Positions 39,272-48,180 are shown, counted from the first letter of the stretch. The stretch is DNA of 64,000 bases from UBA5796 sp040752455 (GCA_049324115.1 JBMOMN010000028.1:23244-87243); one strand, 5' to 3'. Notes: generated by a model not told the origin, from the letters alone. Translations and numbers: made by a program.

Positions 39272-40465
39272 ATGCGCTACCGCGACCTGTCCATCCTGAC
39301 CTTGCGCGAAGCGCCCAACAACGCCCGCACTGAGGGGTTCGCCTTCCTCGTCCGGGCGGGTTTTCTGACCCGTGAGAACCAGCCCACCGAATTGGGGAAA
39401 TTTGCCCTCGACCACCTGGAAAAATTGGCCGCCAAAACCGGCGGCTCGTTCTTCGCCGAAATCCATCTGCCGGTCATCGGCAACAACGAAGAAACCTTCT
39501 TCCCCATCCCGACCGGCGCAACGGAGGTCATCCACTGCCCGGCCTGCGGATACACCTCCCGCAGCGAGGCGGCGCTCTTCGCCAAATCCGCCCTGCCGGG
39601 TGAAGCGCCTCTGCCGCTCGAAAAAGTCGCAACGCCCGATTGCAACACCATCGAGTCGCTGGCAAACTTCCTGAACATCCCCAAAGAAAAGACCGCCAAA
39701 GCCCTGCTCTACACCCGCCCATCCGACGGCAAATTCATTTTCGCCGTCGTGCGCGGCGACATGGCGCTTAGCGAAGCCAAGTTGAAAAGACAGGTTGGCG
39801 AAGTGCGCCCGGCGACAGCCGAAGAGATCGAACAAGCCGGCGCGGTCCCCGGCTACGCCTCCCCCGTCGGCCTGGCGGATGCGCTCGTCATCGTGGACGA
39901 TCTGGTCCCCCAGTCGGCCAACCTGGTCGCCGGGGCCAACGATCCCGGCCATCACCTGAAAAACGTCAACTACGGGCGGGATTACCGGGCCGAAATCGTG
40001 GCGGACCTGGTCCAGGCCAGGGGAGGGGACGCCTGCGCCGAATGCGGGAACCCGTTAAAGGAACTTCCCGCCGACGTGCTGGAAGACGGGGCCGGATACC
40101 GTTTCGACAAGCTCCTCCTGGCCCTGGCCGAATCCCATCACGACCCGAACGGCCTGACCATCCCCCGTCCCGCCGCGCCCTTCGACGTGTACCTCATGCC
40201 CATCCCCGGCAAGGAACTGGACACCTTCGCCGCCGCCGACGAGATCTACCGGTCCCTGCAAGCCGCCGGATTGACGGTCCTGTTCGACGACCGCGACGAG
40301 CGCGCCGGGGTCAAGTTCAACGACGCCGACCTGATCGGCCCCCCGCTGCGCGTCACCGTCGGCGAGCGGGGGCTGAAGGAGGGGGTGGTAGAATTGAAAC
40401 GAAGGGATTCCAGCGAGAAGGGCCTGGTTCCTATCGAAATTCTAAGTGAGATGGTCCGAAACTAA
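39272..40465 (+). CDS. ProRS-like protein lacking a complete aminoacylation core (YbaK-type editing plus anticodon-binding domains)
   Basis: 397 residues, against about 570 for bacterial ProRS. The N terminus mimics that of ProRS (LTLREAPNNARTEGFAFLVR AGF), but the class II motif 1/2 region is almost entirely absent. VIHCPACGYTSRSEAALFAK then leads into an INS/YbaK-type editing domain (ESLANFLNIPKEKTAKALLY, VVRGDMALSEAKLKRQVGEV). The motif 3 region is reduced to GAGYRFDKLLLALAESHHD, without the GIGVSR-type Arg. A recognisable anticodon-binding domain (FDVYLMPIPGKELDTFAAAD) follows. It cannot plausibly charge tRNA, and may be a trans-editing factor that clears Ala- or Cys-tRNAPro. It stands in a bactofilin-led operon. 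Confidence 0.75.
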   Translation: MRYRDLSILTLREAPNNARTEGFAFLVRAGFLTRENQPTELGKFALDHLEKLAAKTGGSFFAEIHLPVIGNNEETFFPIPTGATEVIHCPACGYTSRSEAALFAKSALPGEAPLPLEKVATPDCNTIESLANFLNIPKEKTAKALLYTRPSDGKFIFAVVRGDMALSEAKLKRQVGEVRPATAEEIEQAGAVPGYASPVGLADALVIVDDLVPQSANLVAGANDPGHHLKNVNYGRDYRAEIVADLVQARGGDACAECGNPLKELPADVLEDGAGYRFDKLLLALAESHHDPNGLTIPRPAAPFDVYLMPIPGKELDTFAAADEIYRSLQAAGLTVLFDDRDERAGVKFNDADLIGPPLRVTVGERGLKEGVVELKRRDSSEKGLVPIEILSEMVRN

Positions 40466-40671
40466 TGAAACCAACATTCGAATTCGACGAACCAATTCTG
40501 TACACAACCGGCGCTTACATTCAGCCCATGAAACTGACCAAAGAAAATGGGGGCGAAGTTTGGGTCTGGATCGTCAGGGAATTCGATGACGATACATTTC
40601 TCGATGGCGACCTTCATAATCCAAAAGAGTATGGGGACACGAAGGAAGAATTGCTTTTCGTCGAAGAATGA
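40465..40671 (+). CDS. Small hypothetical acidic protein
   Basis: 68 residues, overlapping the stop of the ProRS-like gene by one base and the methylase start by four. It is rich in Glu/Asp and aromatic residues (WVWIVREFDDDTFLDGDLHN), with no helix-turn-helix, so it does not look like a restriction-modification controller. Base composition changes to AT-rich here, in step with the two following genes. No family was recognised; it may belong to the module or be a residual host gene. Confidence 0.5.
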   Translation: MKPTFEFDEPILYTTGAYIQPMKLTKENGGEVWVWIVREFDDDTFLDGDLHNPKEYGDTKEELLFVEE

Positions 40672-41564
40672 TTGGCAAAAATACAAAGGCGGTCGGCATG
40701 CTGGACTCTTACCAAACCTTTCAAAAAGATGGTCATCAAGTCATTCGCGGTGATGCACTTGACGCGCTGGATGATGCAATTCCTGACAACTCAGTCGATT
40801 TAATCTTTGCAGATCCCCCTTATAACATTGGCAAAGATTTCAATGGTCGCAAGGATAAATGGGAAACCGAGGAAATTTATCTTGCATGGTGCTATGGATG
40901 GCTTGATTTGTGCATTAAAAAACTCAAGCCAACTGGCAGCCTTTACGTTATGGCATCCACCCAGGCCATGCCTTTTTTCGATATTCACCTTCGCAAAAAA
41001 ATACACATCATGTCCCGTATCATCTGGCATTACGATAGTTCCGGTGTTCAGGCCAAAAAACATTTTGGATCCCTATATGAACCAATTCTATTTTGCGTCA
41101 TGGATAAAGAAAACTATACATTCAATGCGCAGGACATTCTCGTAGAAGCCAAAACCGGGGCGCAAAGAAAGTTGATGGACTACCGTAAAGCCGTACCAAC
41201 GATTTACAATTCACAGAAAGTCCCGGGAAACGTTTGGTATATTCCCAGGGTGCGTTATCGAATGGATGAGTACGAAAACCACCCGACCCAAAAGCCTGTG
41301 GCGCTTCTGGAGCGTATTATTTCAGCCAGCTCCAATCCCGGCGATTTGGTCTTGGATCCATTTTCAGGAACCTTTACGACTTCTTTTGTTGCCCAGCAAC
41401 TTGGCAGACGTTCGATTGGCATCGAAATCGAAGAGGAGTATATAAAAATCGGGTTGCGACGATTACAAATAATGGATACTTATAAAGGCGAAAAACTTGG
41501 CCGATCTCTGAGAACATTCGAAAAAACATCACCGGCGCAGCAATCAATGAAATTGTTTGAGTAA
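40668..41564 (+). CDS. YhdJ-like adenine-specific DNA methyltransferase (beta class)
   Basis: 298 residues. Motif IV is DLIFADPPYNIGKDF (DPPY at residues 49-52) and motif I comes late as LDPFSGTFTTSFVAQQLGRR, the beta-class order. Long stretches such as WHYDSSGVQAKKHFGSLYEP and ENHPTQKPVALLERIISASS closely resemble E. coli YhdJ, which methylates adenine in ATGCAT, so the same target is predicted. It precedes a probable endonuclease by six bases, with lower GC than the flanks, consistent with acquisition of a type II restriction-modification pair. Confidence 0.88.
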   Translation: MIGKNTKAVGMLDSYQTFQKDGHQVIRGDALDALDDAIPDNSVDLIFADPPYNIGKDFNGRKDKWETEEIYLAWCYGWLDLCIKKLKPTGSLYVMASTQAMPFFDIHLRKKIHIMSRIIWHYDSSGVQAKKHFGSLYEPILFCVMDKENYTFNAQDILVEAKTGAQRKLMDYRKAVPTIYNSQKVPGNVWYIPRVRYRMDEYENHPTQKPVALLERIISASSNPGDLVLDPFSGTFTTSFVAQQLGRRSIGIEIEEEYIKIGLRRLQIMDTYKGEKLGRSLRTFEKTSPAQQSMKLFE

Positions 41565-41570
41565 AAGACG

Positions 41571-42689
41571 ATGGATCATGAATTCACGACTCAAATATTA
41601 GCTATTCTCGGAATCGCTTTTGGGGAGAAAGCCCGGGCGATTTTTGATATAAGCCCCATACTGCAATACCTGAACATCAAGACTCGTTCAGCCTCGCGTA
41701 ATTCCAAATCTCGCGGCAGCTTTGGAAATTTATATGCGATTTATGTATTGGTGGAGGATTATCTTAGCCATCAATTCGATATGCGAGGTGATTATTCATC
41801 TTACGAAGGTGCAAGGTTTAGTGATCTGTTTAACAGACAAAGACAACTTCCTTTTGGAAGCAAGCTCCAGAATCATGCGCTCAATCATCGTATGAATGAA
41901 GAGTTTCATAAGTATTTTCCAGAAGTTGAATTCATACCAATCCTCAGAGATATCCAAAATGGTCGTTACTGGATCAACGAAAATCTATTATTGATCCCAG
42001 ATGGTGAGAAAACGATCAATCTTGCGCCATCGGTAAAACAAATCATCGAGACTTACATCAATACAAAACAGGCCATGTTCGTTGATTTCATTAAGAATTG
42101 TGAACGGTTATCCACTAATTCCTATCGTGATGATGATCAAGACATCAAATTTATTGCGGGTTTATTGGCACCAACCCAGGACGCAAGAATTTTCGAAATC
42201 GTCAGTTATTCAATTTTGCGTTATTACTATCATGACCAGATAATCTATTTCGGATTCGACCTCGAAAATCTAAAAACTGAAAACTTACGCCTCTATAAAA
42301 CCGGGCGAACGAATGCCAATGACGGGGGAATAGATTTTGTAATGCGCCCATTGGGAAGATTTTTCCAAGTGACGGAAACTCTGGATATTAAGAAATATTT
42401 TTTGGACATTGACAAAGTCGAGCGGTTCCCAATTTCGTTTGTGGTCAAGTCCATGGAAGATACAGAAGTAATTCACAATCACATTCGTGAGGGGGCAAAG
42501 CGCCTGTACGCCATTGATGCGATCGTGGAAAAATATATGGCTTGTATAGAGGAAATCATCAACATTCCGAAATTGCTCGAATATTTTCACATCGCCCACG
42601 AAAAAGGCTTTTTGGCGGGCATACTCGACGAGATTGTCCTCCAAAGCAAAGTCGAATTCAATTTCCTGGATCTAACAGACATTCAATGA
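41571..42689 (+). CDS. Probable type II restriction endonuclease partner of the YhdJ-like methylase
   Basis: 372 residues, no close family recognised. Evidence is positional and weakly motif-based: it follows the methylase by six bases, shares its AT-rich composition, and contains DGGIDFVMRPLGRFFQVTE (about residues 251-269), which resembles a PD-(D/E)xK core with a variant final motif (QVT rather than ExK). If the partner methylates ATGCAT, this would cut the same site, like NsiI-type enzymes. Its stop overlaps the DegT start by four bases (ATGA). It could also be an unrelated defence effector. Confidence 0.55.
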   Translation: MDHEFTTQILAILGIAFGEKARAIFDISPILQYLNIKTRSASRNSKSRGSFGNLYAIYVLVEDYLSHQFDMRGDYSSYEGARFSDLFNRQRQLPFGSKLQNHALNHRMNEEFHKYFPEVEFIPILRDIQNGRYWINENLLLIPDGEKTINLAPSVKQIIETYINTKQAMFVDFIKNCERLSTNSYRDDDQDIKFIAGLLAPTQDARIFEIVSYSILRYYYHDQIIYFGFDLENLKTENLRLYKTGRTNANDGGIDFVMRPLGRFFQVTETLDIKKYFLDIDKVERFPISFVVKSMEDTEVIHNHIREGAKRLYAIDAIVEKYMACIEEIINIPKLLEYFHIAHEKGFLAGILDEIVLQSKVEFNFLDLTDIQ

Positions 42690-43864
42690 TAATCCCCCAA
42701 ATCCCCATGTCCTCCCCAGACCTGACCAACGCTGAGCGTCAGGCCGTCCTCGATGTGCTCGATACGCCCAACCTGAGCATGGGCCAGCGGATCCTCGACT
42801 TCGAGCAGGCCTTCTGCGAACTGACCGGCGCGAAGCACGCCATCGGCGTCAACTCCGGCACGGCGGGGCTGCACCTGTGCGTCCGCGCCGCCGGCATAGG
42901 ACCCGGCGACCTGGTCATCACCACCCCGTTCTCGTTCGTGGCCTCGACCAACGTGCTGCTCTTCGAGAACGCCATCCCCCTCTACGTGGACGTGGATCCG
43001 CAGACCGGCAACCTCGTCCCGGAACTGGTAGCCGACGCCGCCCGCCACCCTGAAAAATACCTGCCGCGCAAGGGCGTCAATCGTAAATCGTCAATCGAAA
43101 ATCGAAAATTGAAAGCCATCCTCCCCGTTGACGTCTTCGGCCAGCCGGCCGACATGGACGCGGTCAACACCGCCGCCCGCGAACACGGATTGAAGGTCAT
43201 CGAGGATTCGTGCGAGGCGCTGGGAGCGGAGTACAAAGGCCGCCAGGCCGGGAGGCTCGGCGATTACGGCGTGTTCGCTTTCTATCCCAATAAGCAGATG
43301 ACCACCGGCGAGGGCGGCGTGATCGTCACCGATGACGACCGGGCGGCCGATTTCATGCGCGCCCTGCGCAACCAGGGACGCGCCCCCGGCGACACCTGGC
43401 TGCAACATACTTACCTGGGCTACAACTACCGCCTCGACGAAATGTCCGCTGCGCTGGGGGTGGCGCAGGTGAGGCGTCTCGACGAGTTGATGGCCAAACG
43501 CCAGCAGGTGGCCGACTGGTACGCCGAACGCCTGGCGGAAATCCCCGGGGTCGAGGCTCCGTTCGTCGAGGCCGCGACCAGCCGCATGTCCTGGTTCGTT
43601 TACGTGGTGCGCTTCGCCCCGGGCGTGGACCGGGACCGGCTGGCGGAAAAACTTGGGGAACGCGGCATCCCCGTCCGCCCTTATTTCGCCCCCATCCACC
43701 TCCAGCCTTACATGGTCGAGCGCTTCGGCTACCGGGCGGGCGATTTCCCCGTCACCGAAGACCTGGGACGCCGCGGCCTGGCCCTGCCGTTCTCCGGCGT
43801 GATGACCGAGGCACAGGTGGAAACCGTTTGCCAGACGATCCGGGAGGGATTGGAAACCTTATGA
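42686..43864 (+). CDS. DegT/DnrJ/EryC1/StrS-family PLP aminotransferase
   Basis: 392 residues. VNSGTAGLHLCVRAAGIGPG, the PLP-lysine region FAFYPNKQMTTGEGGVIVTD, and LGYNYRLDEMSAALGVAQVR are diagnostic. The family aminates keto-sugars on nucleotide carriers for surface polysaccharides. NRKSSIENRKLK near 43079-43112 is encoded by AATCGTAAATCGTCAATCG words typical of intergenic repeat text, inserted in frame in an exposed region. It overlaps the endonuclease stop and the SET-domain start by four bases each. Confidence 0.9.
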   Translation: MIIPQIPMSSPDLTNAERQAVLDVLDTPNLSMGQRILDFEQAFCELTGAKHAIGVNSGTAGLHLCVRAAGIGPGDLVITTPFSFVASTNVLLFENAIPLYVDVDPQTGNLVPELVADAARHPEKYLPRKGVNRKSSIENRKLKAILPVDVFGQPADMDAVNTAAREHGLKVIEDSCEALGAEYKGRQAGRLGDYGVFAFYPNKQMTTGEGGVIVTDDDRAADFMRALRNQGRAPGDTWLQHTYLGYNYRLDEMSAALGVAQVRRLDELMAKRQQVADWYAERLAEIPGVEAPFVEAATSRMSWFVYVVRFAPGVDRDRLAEKLGERGIPVRPYFAPIHLQPYMVERFGYRAGDFPVTEDLGRRGLALPFSGVMTEAQVETVCQTIREGLETL

Positions 43865-44397
43865 AAAATCAGTACCGTCCGAAATCGTGGGTTGACCCGC
43901 GCCTGGGGGTGCGCCGCTCGCCGATTGACCGCAAAGGCATCTTCGCCACAGCCCCCATCGGCGAAGGCGAGACCATCGTCATCTGGGGCGGGACGCTGTT
44001 TACCCAAGAGGAAATAGACCAGGGCAAGGCCGCCCGGAGCAGTTACGCCGCGGTGGACGAGAGCCTGTTCCTGGGCAACCCCGCCGAACTGGGCAACTAC
44101 GCCGACACCTTCATGAACCACGCCTGCGACCCCAACGTGTGGATGCACGACGAAGTGACGCTCGTGACCCGCCGGGCCGTTGAACCGGGCGAGGAGTTGA
44201 CCGCCGACTACGCCTTGTGGTACGAGACCCCCGGCGAAATCGCCCCCTGGACCTGCCGCTGCGGCTCGCCCGACTGCCGCGGCCAGGTCACGGGCGACGA
44301 CTGGGAACTGCCCGAATTGCAAAAGCGCTACGCCGGGCATTTCTCGCCCTTCCTCAACCGGCGCATCGGGAAGAAACGGGAGCAAGGGTCTTCGTGA
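43861..44397 (+). CDS. SET-domain protein (bacterial lysine methyltransferase-like)
   Basis: 178 residues. The SET core is present: SPIDRKGIFATAPIGEGETI at the start, MNHACDPNVWMHDEVTLVTR (NHxCxPN) and ELTADYALWYETPGE (the GEELTxDY motif). A post-SET Cys cluster CRCGSPDCRG follows. In eukaryotes these proteins methylate histone Lys; in bacteria substrates are mostly unknown. ATG overlaps the DegT stop. It probably came by ancient transfer, but its base composition matches its neighbours. Confidence 0.88.
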   Translation: MKNQYRPKSWVDPRLGVRRSPIDRKGIFATAPIGEGETIVIWGGTLFTQEEIDQGKAARSSYAAVDESLFLGNPAELGNYADTFMNHACDPNVWMHDEVTLVTRRAVEPGEELTADYALWYETPGEIAPWTCRCGSPDCRGQVTGDDWELPELQKRYAGHFSPFLNRRIGKKREQGSS

Positions 44398-45302
44398 ACG
44401 ACGAGCAGGCCGTCTACCGGCCGCCCCTCCAGCCGGGTGTAAACACGCACCTGACCCTGGTCGCGCTGCTGGGGATCGCCTCGGCCGCCAGCATCTGGCT
44501 GGTGACGAGCGGCGGGATAGGGACGCAGTTCATCCTGTCCCTGGCGCTGGCTGCGCTGGTGACGCTGCCCATCCCGGTGCTGCTCTACCGCCTGTACGCC
44601 CTGCTGCGCGGCGAATACCGCCTCGACCGGGACACCCTGCGCATCCAGTGGGGGCTGCGCCTGGAGGAAATCCCCATCTCCGACGTGGAATGGGTGCGCC
44701 CGGTCAGCGCCGTCCCGCTCCCGCTGCCGTTCCTGCGCCTGAGCGGATCCATCCTGGGCGTGCGCCGGGTCAAGGAACTGGGGACGGTCGAATTCCTGGC
44801 CTCCACCACCGGGACGATGCTGCTGGTCGCCACCGCCCGGCGCATCTACGCCATCTCCCCGGTAGACGCGTCCGGTTTCGTGCAAGACTTCCAGCGCGCC
44901 ATCGAACTCGGCAGCCTGTCGCAGGCGGGAGCGCACTCGGTTTACCCGTCTTTCGTTTTCATCCAGGCCTGGAAATCGCCCCTGACCCGTTTCCTGTGGT
45001 TGAGCGGGCTGTTCGTCAACCTCGGCCTGCTGGCCTGGGTCAGCGCCCTGGCCCCGGCGCTGTCGAGCGTTTCGGTCGGCTTCCTGCCAGACAAGACCCC
45101 CCAGCCGCCCAGCCCCGGCATCCAGTTGATGCTGTTGCCGCTGGTCAGCCTCACCCTTTTCGTCATCGGCTGGTTTGCCGGGCTGTACTACCACCGCAAA
45201 GACGAGCAACGTTCGATGGCCTACATCCTCTGGAGCGCAGGGACATTGACATCCATTCTCATCCTGATCGCCGTCCTTTTCATTCTCCCCACCGCCGTGT
45301 AA
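44394..45302 (+). CDS. Membrane protein with a bacterial PH-like domain
   Basis: 302 residues from the GTG at 44394, overlapping the SET stop. Two N-terminal helices are followed by a PH-like segment (EYRLDRDTLRIQWGLRLEEI, then ISDVEWVRPV) and a C-terminal half with two or three more transmembrane helices (FLWLSGLFVNLGLLAWVSAL; SLTLFVIGWFAGLYYHRKDE). No firm family name; the layout resembles bacterial PH-domain membrane proteins. It precedes a DUF92 gene by three bases. Confidence 0.6.
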   Translation: MNDEQAVYRPPLQPGVNTHLTLVALLGIASAASIWLVTSGGIGTQFILSLALAALVTLPIPVLLYRLYALLRGEYRLDRDTLRIQWGLRLEEIPISDVEWVRPVSAVPLPLPFLRLSGSILGVRRVKELGTVEFLASTTGTMLLVATARRIYAISPVDASGFVQDFQRAIELGSLSQAGAHSVYPSFVFIQAWKSPLTRFLWLSGLFVNLGLLAWVSALAPALSSVSVGFLPDKTPQPPSPGIQLMLLPLVSLTLFVIGWFAGLYYHRKDEQRSMAYILWSAGTLTSILILIAVLFILPTAV

Positions 45303-45305
45303 TCC

Positions 45306-46103
45306 ATGCAAATATTGATCGGATTTGTTGCAGCCGTCCTGGTCGCCTTCCTGGCCTACCGCGCCCGCAGCTTGAGCTTGAGCGGGGCGCTGGCGGCGGT
45401 CGGCGTCGGCGCAGTCATCTTTGGGATCGGCGGCTGGGAATGGGCCGCGCTCCTGCTGGCCTTCTTCGTCTCCTCCAGCGGGTTGACCAAAGCCTTCGGC
45501 AAGCGCAAGAACAAGTTCGACGAGAAGTTCGCCAAAGGCGGCCAGCGCGACGCCGGTCAGGTGCTGGGCAACGGGGCGGTCGCCACCCTCTTCGCCGCCC
45601 TGCACGGGCTGTATCCCGAAGCCGCCTGGCCCTGGCTGGGTTTTGCGGCCGCGCTGGCCGCGGTCAACGCCGACACCTGGGCGACCGAACTGGGCGTACT
45701 CAGCCCGCGCCCGCCGCGGCTGATCACCAATCTACGCAAGATTGTGGAAATGGGGACTTCGGGCGGGATTACGCTGACCGGGACATTATCTGCGCTGGCA
45801 GGCGCGGCCGTTATCGGGGCGCTGGCGGGCCTCCTCGGACCGGGAGCCGGCTCCGGGTCCCGGGCGCTGATCGTGGCCCTGGCCGGGCTGGCCGGCTCGC
45901 TGTTCGACTCGCTGCTCGGCGCGACCGTCCAGGCCATCTATCACTGTCCCGTCTGCGACAAGGAGACCGAGCGCCACCCGCGCCACCTGTGCGGCGCGGG
46001 GACCAATCGCATCCGAGGCTGGGCCTGGATGACCAACGACTGGGTCAACCTGGCCTGCGGGGCCTTCGGAGCGCTGATGGCGATCCTGGCTGGATGGGGT
46101 TAG
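45306..46103 (+). CDS. DUF92 / TIGR00297 integral membrane protein
   Basis: 265 residues, with five or more transmembrane helices. SSSGLTKAFGKRKNKFDEKF, ADTWATELGVLSPRPPRLIT, FDSLLGATVQAIYHCPVCDK and the C-terminal TNDWVNLACGAFGALMAILA match the DUF92 family. It is related to VTE6, the phytyl-phosphate kinase of plants, so a polyprenol or isoprenoid kinase activity is possible. It ends the operon one base before a convergent toxin gene. Confidence 0.88.
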   Translation: MQILIGFVAAVLVAFLAYRARSLSLSGALAAVGVGAVIFGIGGWEWAALLLAFFVSSSGLTKAFGKRKNKFDEKFAKGGQRDAGQVLGNGAVATLFAALHGLYPEAAWPWLGFAAALAAVNADTWATELGVLSPRPPRLITNLRKIVEMGTSGGITLTGTLSALAGAAVIGALAGLLGPGAGSGSRALIVALAGLAGSLFDSLLGATVQAIYHCPVCDKETERHPRHLCGAGTNRIRGWAWMTNDWVNLACGAFGALMAILAGWG

Positions 46104-46104
46104 A

Positions 46105-46566
46105 CTATTGGGATTGTTCCAGGAATTCTTGGGGGGTGAGAACTTTCAACGTAGATTTTTCTTTGAAGTGCTTGGCGTTCCAGGTTACGAACATTTCCGC
46201 GCCCGGCGTGCGTTCTGCCAGGTTGGGAATTAATGCATCCATGAATGCAACTCTCTTGGAGACCATCCTTTCAAAAGGGCGCTCAAAAATCTCAGTGCGA
46301 AATGATGTGGAAGCAGTGGTATTCTCTGGATCAACAGGCCATATCACGGTCAAACTGTAGGCGTCCACCAACCAGGATTGCCAGGCATTCAGCTTATCGG
46401 GTGACAGATCGAATGACAACTGCCCCAATATTTCCATCAGGCTGTAGATGGTTATGGCTATTCCCTTGTCCTGCGCCTGTTCCAGAAAAGCCGTATTGAG
46501 TGGCTGGCGGCTATCACGTTGATAAGCAAAGGCTAACAGGATCACATCGGAATCTAGGATGACCAT
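46105..46566 (-). CDS. PIN-domain toxin (VapC-like ribonuclease)
   Basis: 153 residues. The acidic PIN core is present: VILDSDVILLAF with the first Asp, ITIYSLMEILGQLSF with the second acidic residue, and the later FMDALIPNLAERTPGAEMFV and TWNAKHFKE. It would cleave RNA unless bound by the upstream antitoxin, whose stop it overlaps by 13 bases. It is convergent with the DUF92 gene. Confidence 0.8.
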   Translation of the reverse strand: MVILDSDVILLAFAYQRDSRQPLNTAFLEQAQDKGIAITIYSLMEILGQLSFDLSPDKLNAWQSWLVDAYSLTVIWPVDPENTTASTSFRTEIFERPFERMVSKRVAFMDALIPNLAERTPGAEMFVTWNAKHFKEKSTLKVLTPQEFLEQSQ

Positions 46567-46829
46567 TCCCGTCCCCGCAAGTGTTTCATGGTTTCATCCA
46601 GCGATCCTAGTTCCCCGGCAGCGGCCAACTCAGTTCGCACTTGTTTGGCCAGAGATTGGCCGGCGCGTTTGGCGTCTTTTGCCCCCGAAGGGGCAGCCAG
46701 GTGAATGGTCGAATATCGGGCAAGTTCATCGCTCAAGCGGCGTTGCTCATCCGGCGATAGCCGCAGGGCGGCTTCGAATACCTTGCGATAATTGTTGCTC
46801 TGCTTTTTCGGGCGCTCTGCTATGGTCAT
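46554..46829 (-). CDS. Antitoxin of the PIN toxin
   Basis: 91 residues, placed upstream of and overlapping the PIN gene. It has a basic N terminus (AERPKKQSNNYRKVFEAALR), an LSPDEQRRLSDEL segment usual in small antitoxins and a C-terminal LDETMKHLRGREW tail that likely docks in the toxin. No definite DNA-binding fold was assigned. A minus-strand TATAAT lies at 46868-46873. Confidence 0.65.
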   Translation of the reverse strand: MTIAERPKKQSNNYRKVFEAALRLSPDEQRRLSDELARYSTIHLAAPSGAKDAKRAGQSLAKQVRTELAAAGELGSLDETMKHLRGREWSS

Positions 46830-46880
46830 AAGAAACCTTTCACTAAAGACCGATCGCTCTGCAAATAATTATACCCATTG

Positions 46881-46917
46881 AAACAGCCTTCGCAAGGCTT
46901 TTGCGGGCAACGCTGTT
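46881..46917. repeat. Short palindromic repeat (AAACAGCCTTCGCAAGGCT type)
   Basis: AAACAGCCTTCGCAAGG and the following TTGCGGGCAACGCTGTTT form nested pairs. It belongs loosely to the CCTTCGCAAGG family seen near 20755. It lies between divergent genes. Confidence 0.4.
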
Positions 46918-46997
46918 TGGAAAGTTCGAGCAGCCCTTTCTCCAATAAACCTCTGGGAATGTGTCAATCTCCGCTGGATGTTTTGTAACTCGTAAAG

Positions 46998-47003
46998 TAT
47001 AAT
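46998..47003 (+). promoter_or_regulatory. TATAAT box for the M29 aminopeptidase
   Basis: TATAAT 29 bases before the TTG at 47033. The leader contains GAGGAG eight bases before that start, which supports choosing the TTG. Confidence 0.45.
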
Positions 47004-47032
47004 TCCGGTGCATTTTATTGAGGAGAAACGCC

Positions 47033-48151
47033 TTGGCCGACCCACGAATCGAAAAATTTGCCAGTGTTCTGGTCGAACACTCCGCCCGTATCCAGCCCGG
47101 CGACCGGGTGCTGATCGAAGCCACCACCGCCGCCGAGCCGCTGGTGCGCGCCCTTTACATCAAAATCCTTGAAAAAGGCGGACAGCCCCACCCGCTGGTC
47201 AGCCTGCCCGACATGATGTATCCCGACTCGGAACAGTTGCTGCTCACCTACGGCAACGACAGCCAGCTCGAACTGGTGCCGACTTTCCTGAAATTCGCAT
47301 ACGACCAGTTCGAGTCGCGCATCCGCATCCACTCGCAGACCAATACCCGCGCCCTGACGAATATTGATCCGCTGCGTCTCCAGCGGCGCAAGAAGGCCAC
47401 CGGCATCATCACCGCCACCCAGATGCGGCGCGGGGCCGAGGGCAGCTTCAAGTGGGTCACGACCCTCTATCCCACCGAAGCCTACGCCCAGGACGCGGCC
47501 ATGAGCCTGGAAGAGTATTCCACTTTCGTGTTCAATGCCTGCCACGCCAACGAATCCGATCCGATTGCCTTCTGGAAAGAGGTCGAGAAGAAACACCGCC
47601 AGGCCATCCAACACATCGAAAACCACAACCAGGTGGTGCTGCGCGGCCCCAACGTGGACCTGACCCTGTCGGTCAAGGGGCGCAAGTTCAACAACTCGTT
47701 CGGCATCCACAACATGCCCGACGGCGAAATCTACACCGGCCCGGTGGAAGATTCCGTCAATGGCTGGGTGCGCTTCACCTATCCGGCCATTTTCAACGGG
47801 GTGGCGGTCGAAGGCGCGGAACTGACCTTCAGCAACGGCAAGGTCTCCCAGGCCCGCGCTGCCAAGAACCAGGACTACCTGCTGCGGATGCTCGAAACCG
47901 ACTCCGGGGCGCGCTACCTGGGCGAGTTCGCCATCGGCACCAACTTCGAGATCAGCAAATTCACCGGCCAGATCCTGTTCGATGAAAAGATCGGCGGGTC
48001 CTTCCACATGGCGCTCGGGGCGGGTTATCCCGAAACCGGCTCGAAGAACGCCAGCGCCATCCACTGGGACATGATCTGCGACCTGCGCACAGACAGCGAG
48101 ATCACGGTGGACGGCGAGCTGTATTACAAGAACGGGAAGTTCGTGTTCTAA
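47033..48151 (+). CDS. M29-family aminopeptidase
   Basis: 372 residues from TTG at 47033, chosen for its GAGGAG spacing. The N-terminal ARIQPGDRVLIEATTAAEPL and metal-ligand regions (GVAVEGAELTFSNGKVSQAR, GSFHMALGAGYPETGSKNAS, IHWDMICDLR) match thermophilic aminopeptidase T/AmpS metalloproteases with two metals. They remove N-terminal residues from peptides in the cytoplasm. A terminator follows. Confidence 0.9.
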   Translation: MADPRIEKFASVLVEHSARIQPGDRVLIEATTAAEPLVRALYIKILEKGGQPHPLVSLPDMMYPDSEQLLLTYGNDSQLELVPTFLKFAYDQFESRIRIHSQTNTRALTNIDPLRLQRRKKATGIITATQMRRGAEGSFKWVTTLYPTEAYAQDAAMSLEEYSTFVFNACHANESDPIAFWKEVEKKHRQAIQHIENHNQVVLRGPNVDLTLSVKGRKFNNSFGIHNMPDGEIYTGPVEDSVNGWVRFTYPAIFNGVAVEGAELTFSNGKVSQARAAKNQDYLLRMLETDSGARYLGEFAIGTNFEISKFTGQILFDEKIGGSFHMALGAGYPETGSKNASAIHWDMICDLRTDSEITVDGELYYKNGKFVF

Positions 48152-48180
48152 CCGGTTCAGGGTTACTGGTTTAAAAAGTT

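Noticed and set aside
40465..40671. Controller (C) protein of the restriction-modification module
   Set aside because: No helix-turn-helix is visible; the sequence is acidic and aromatic-rich.
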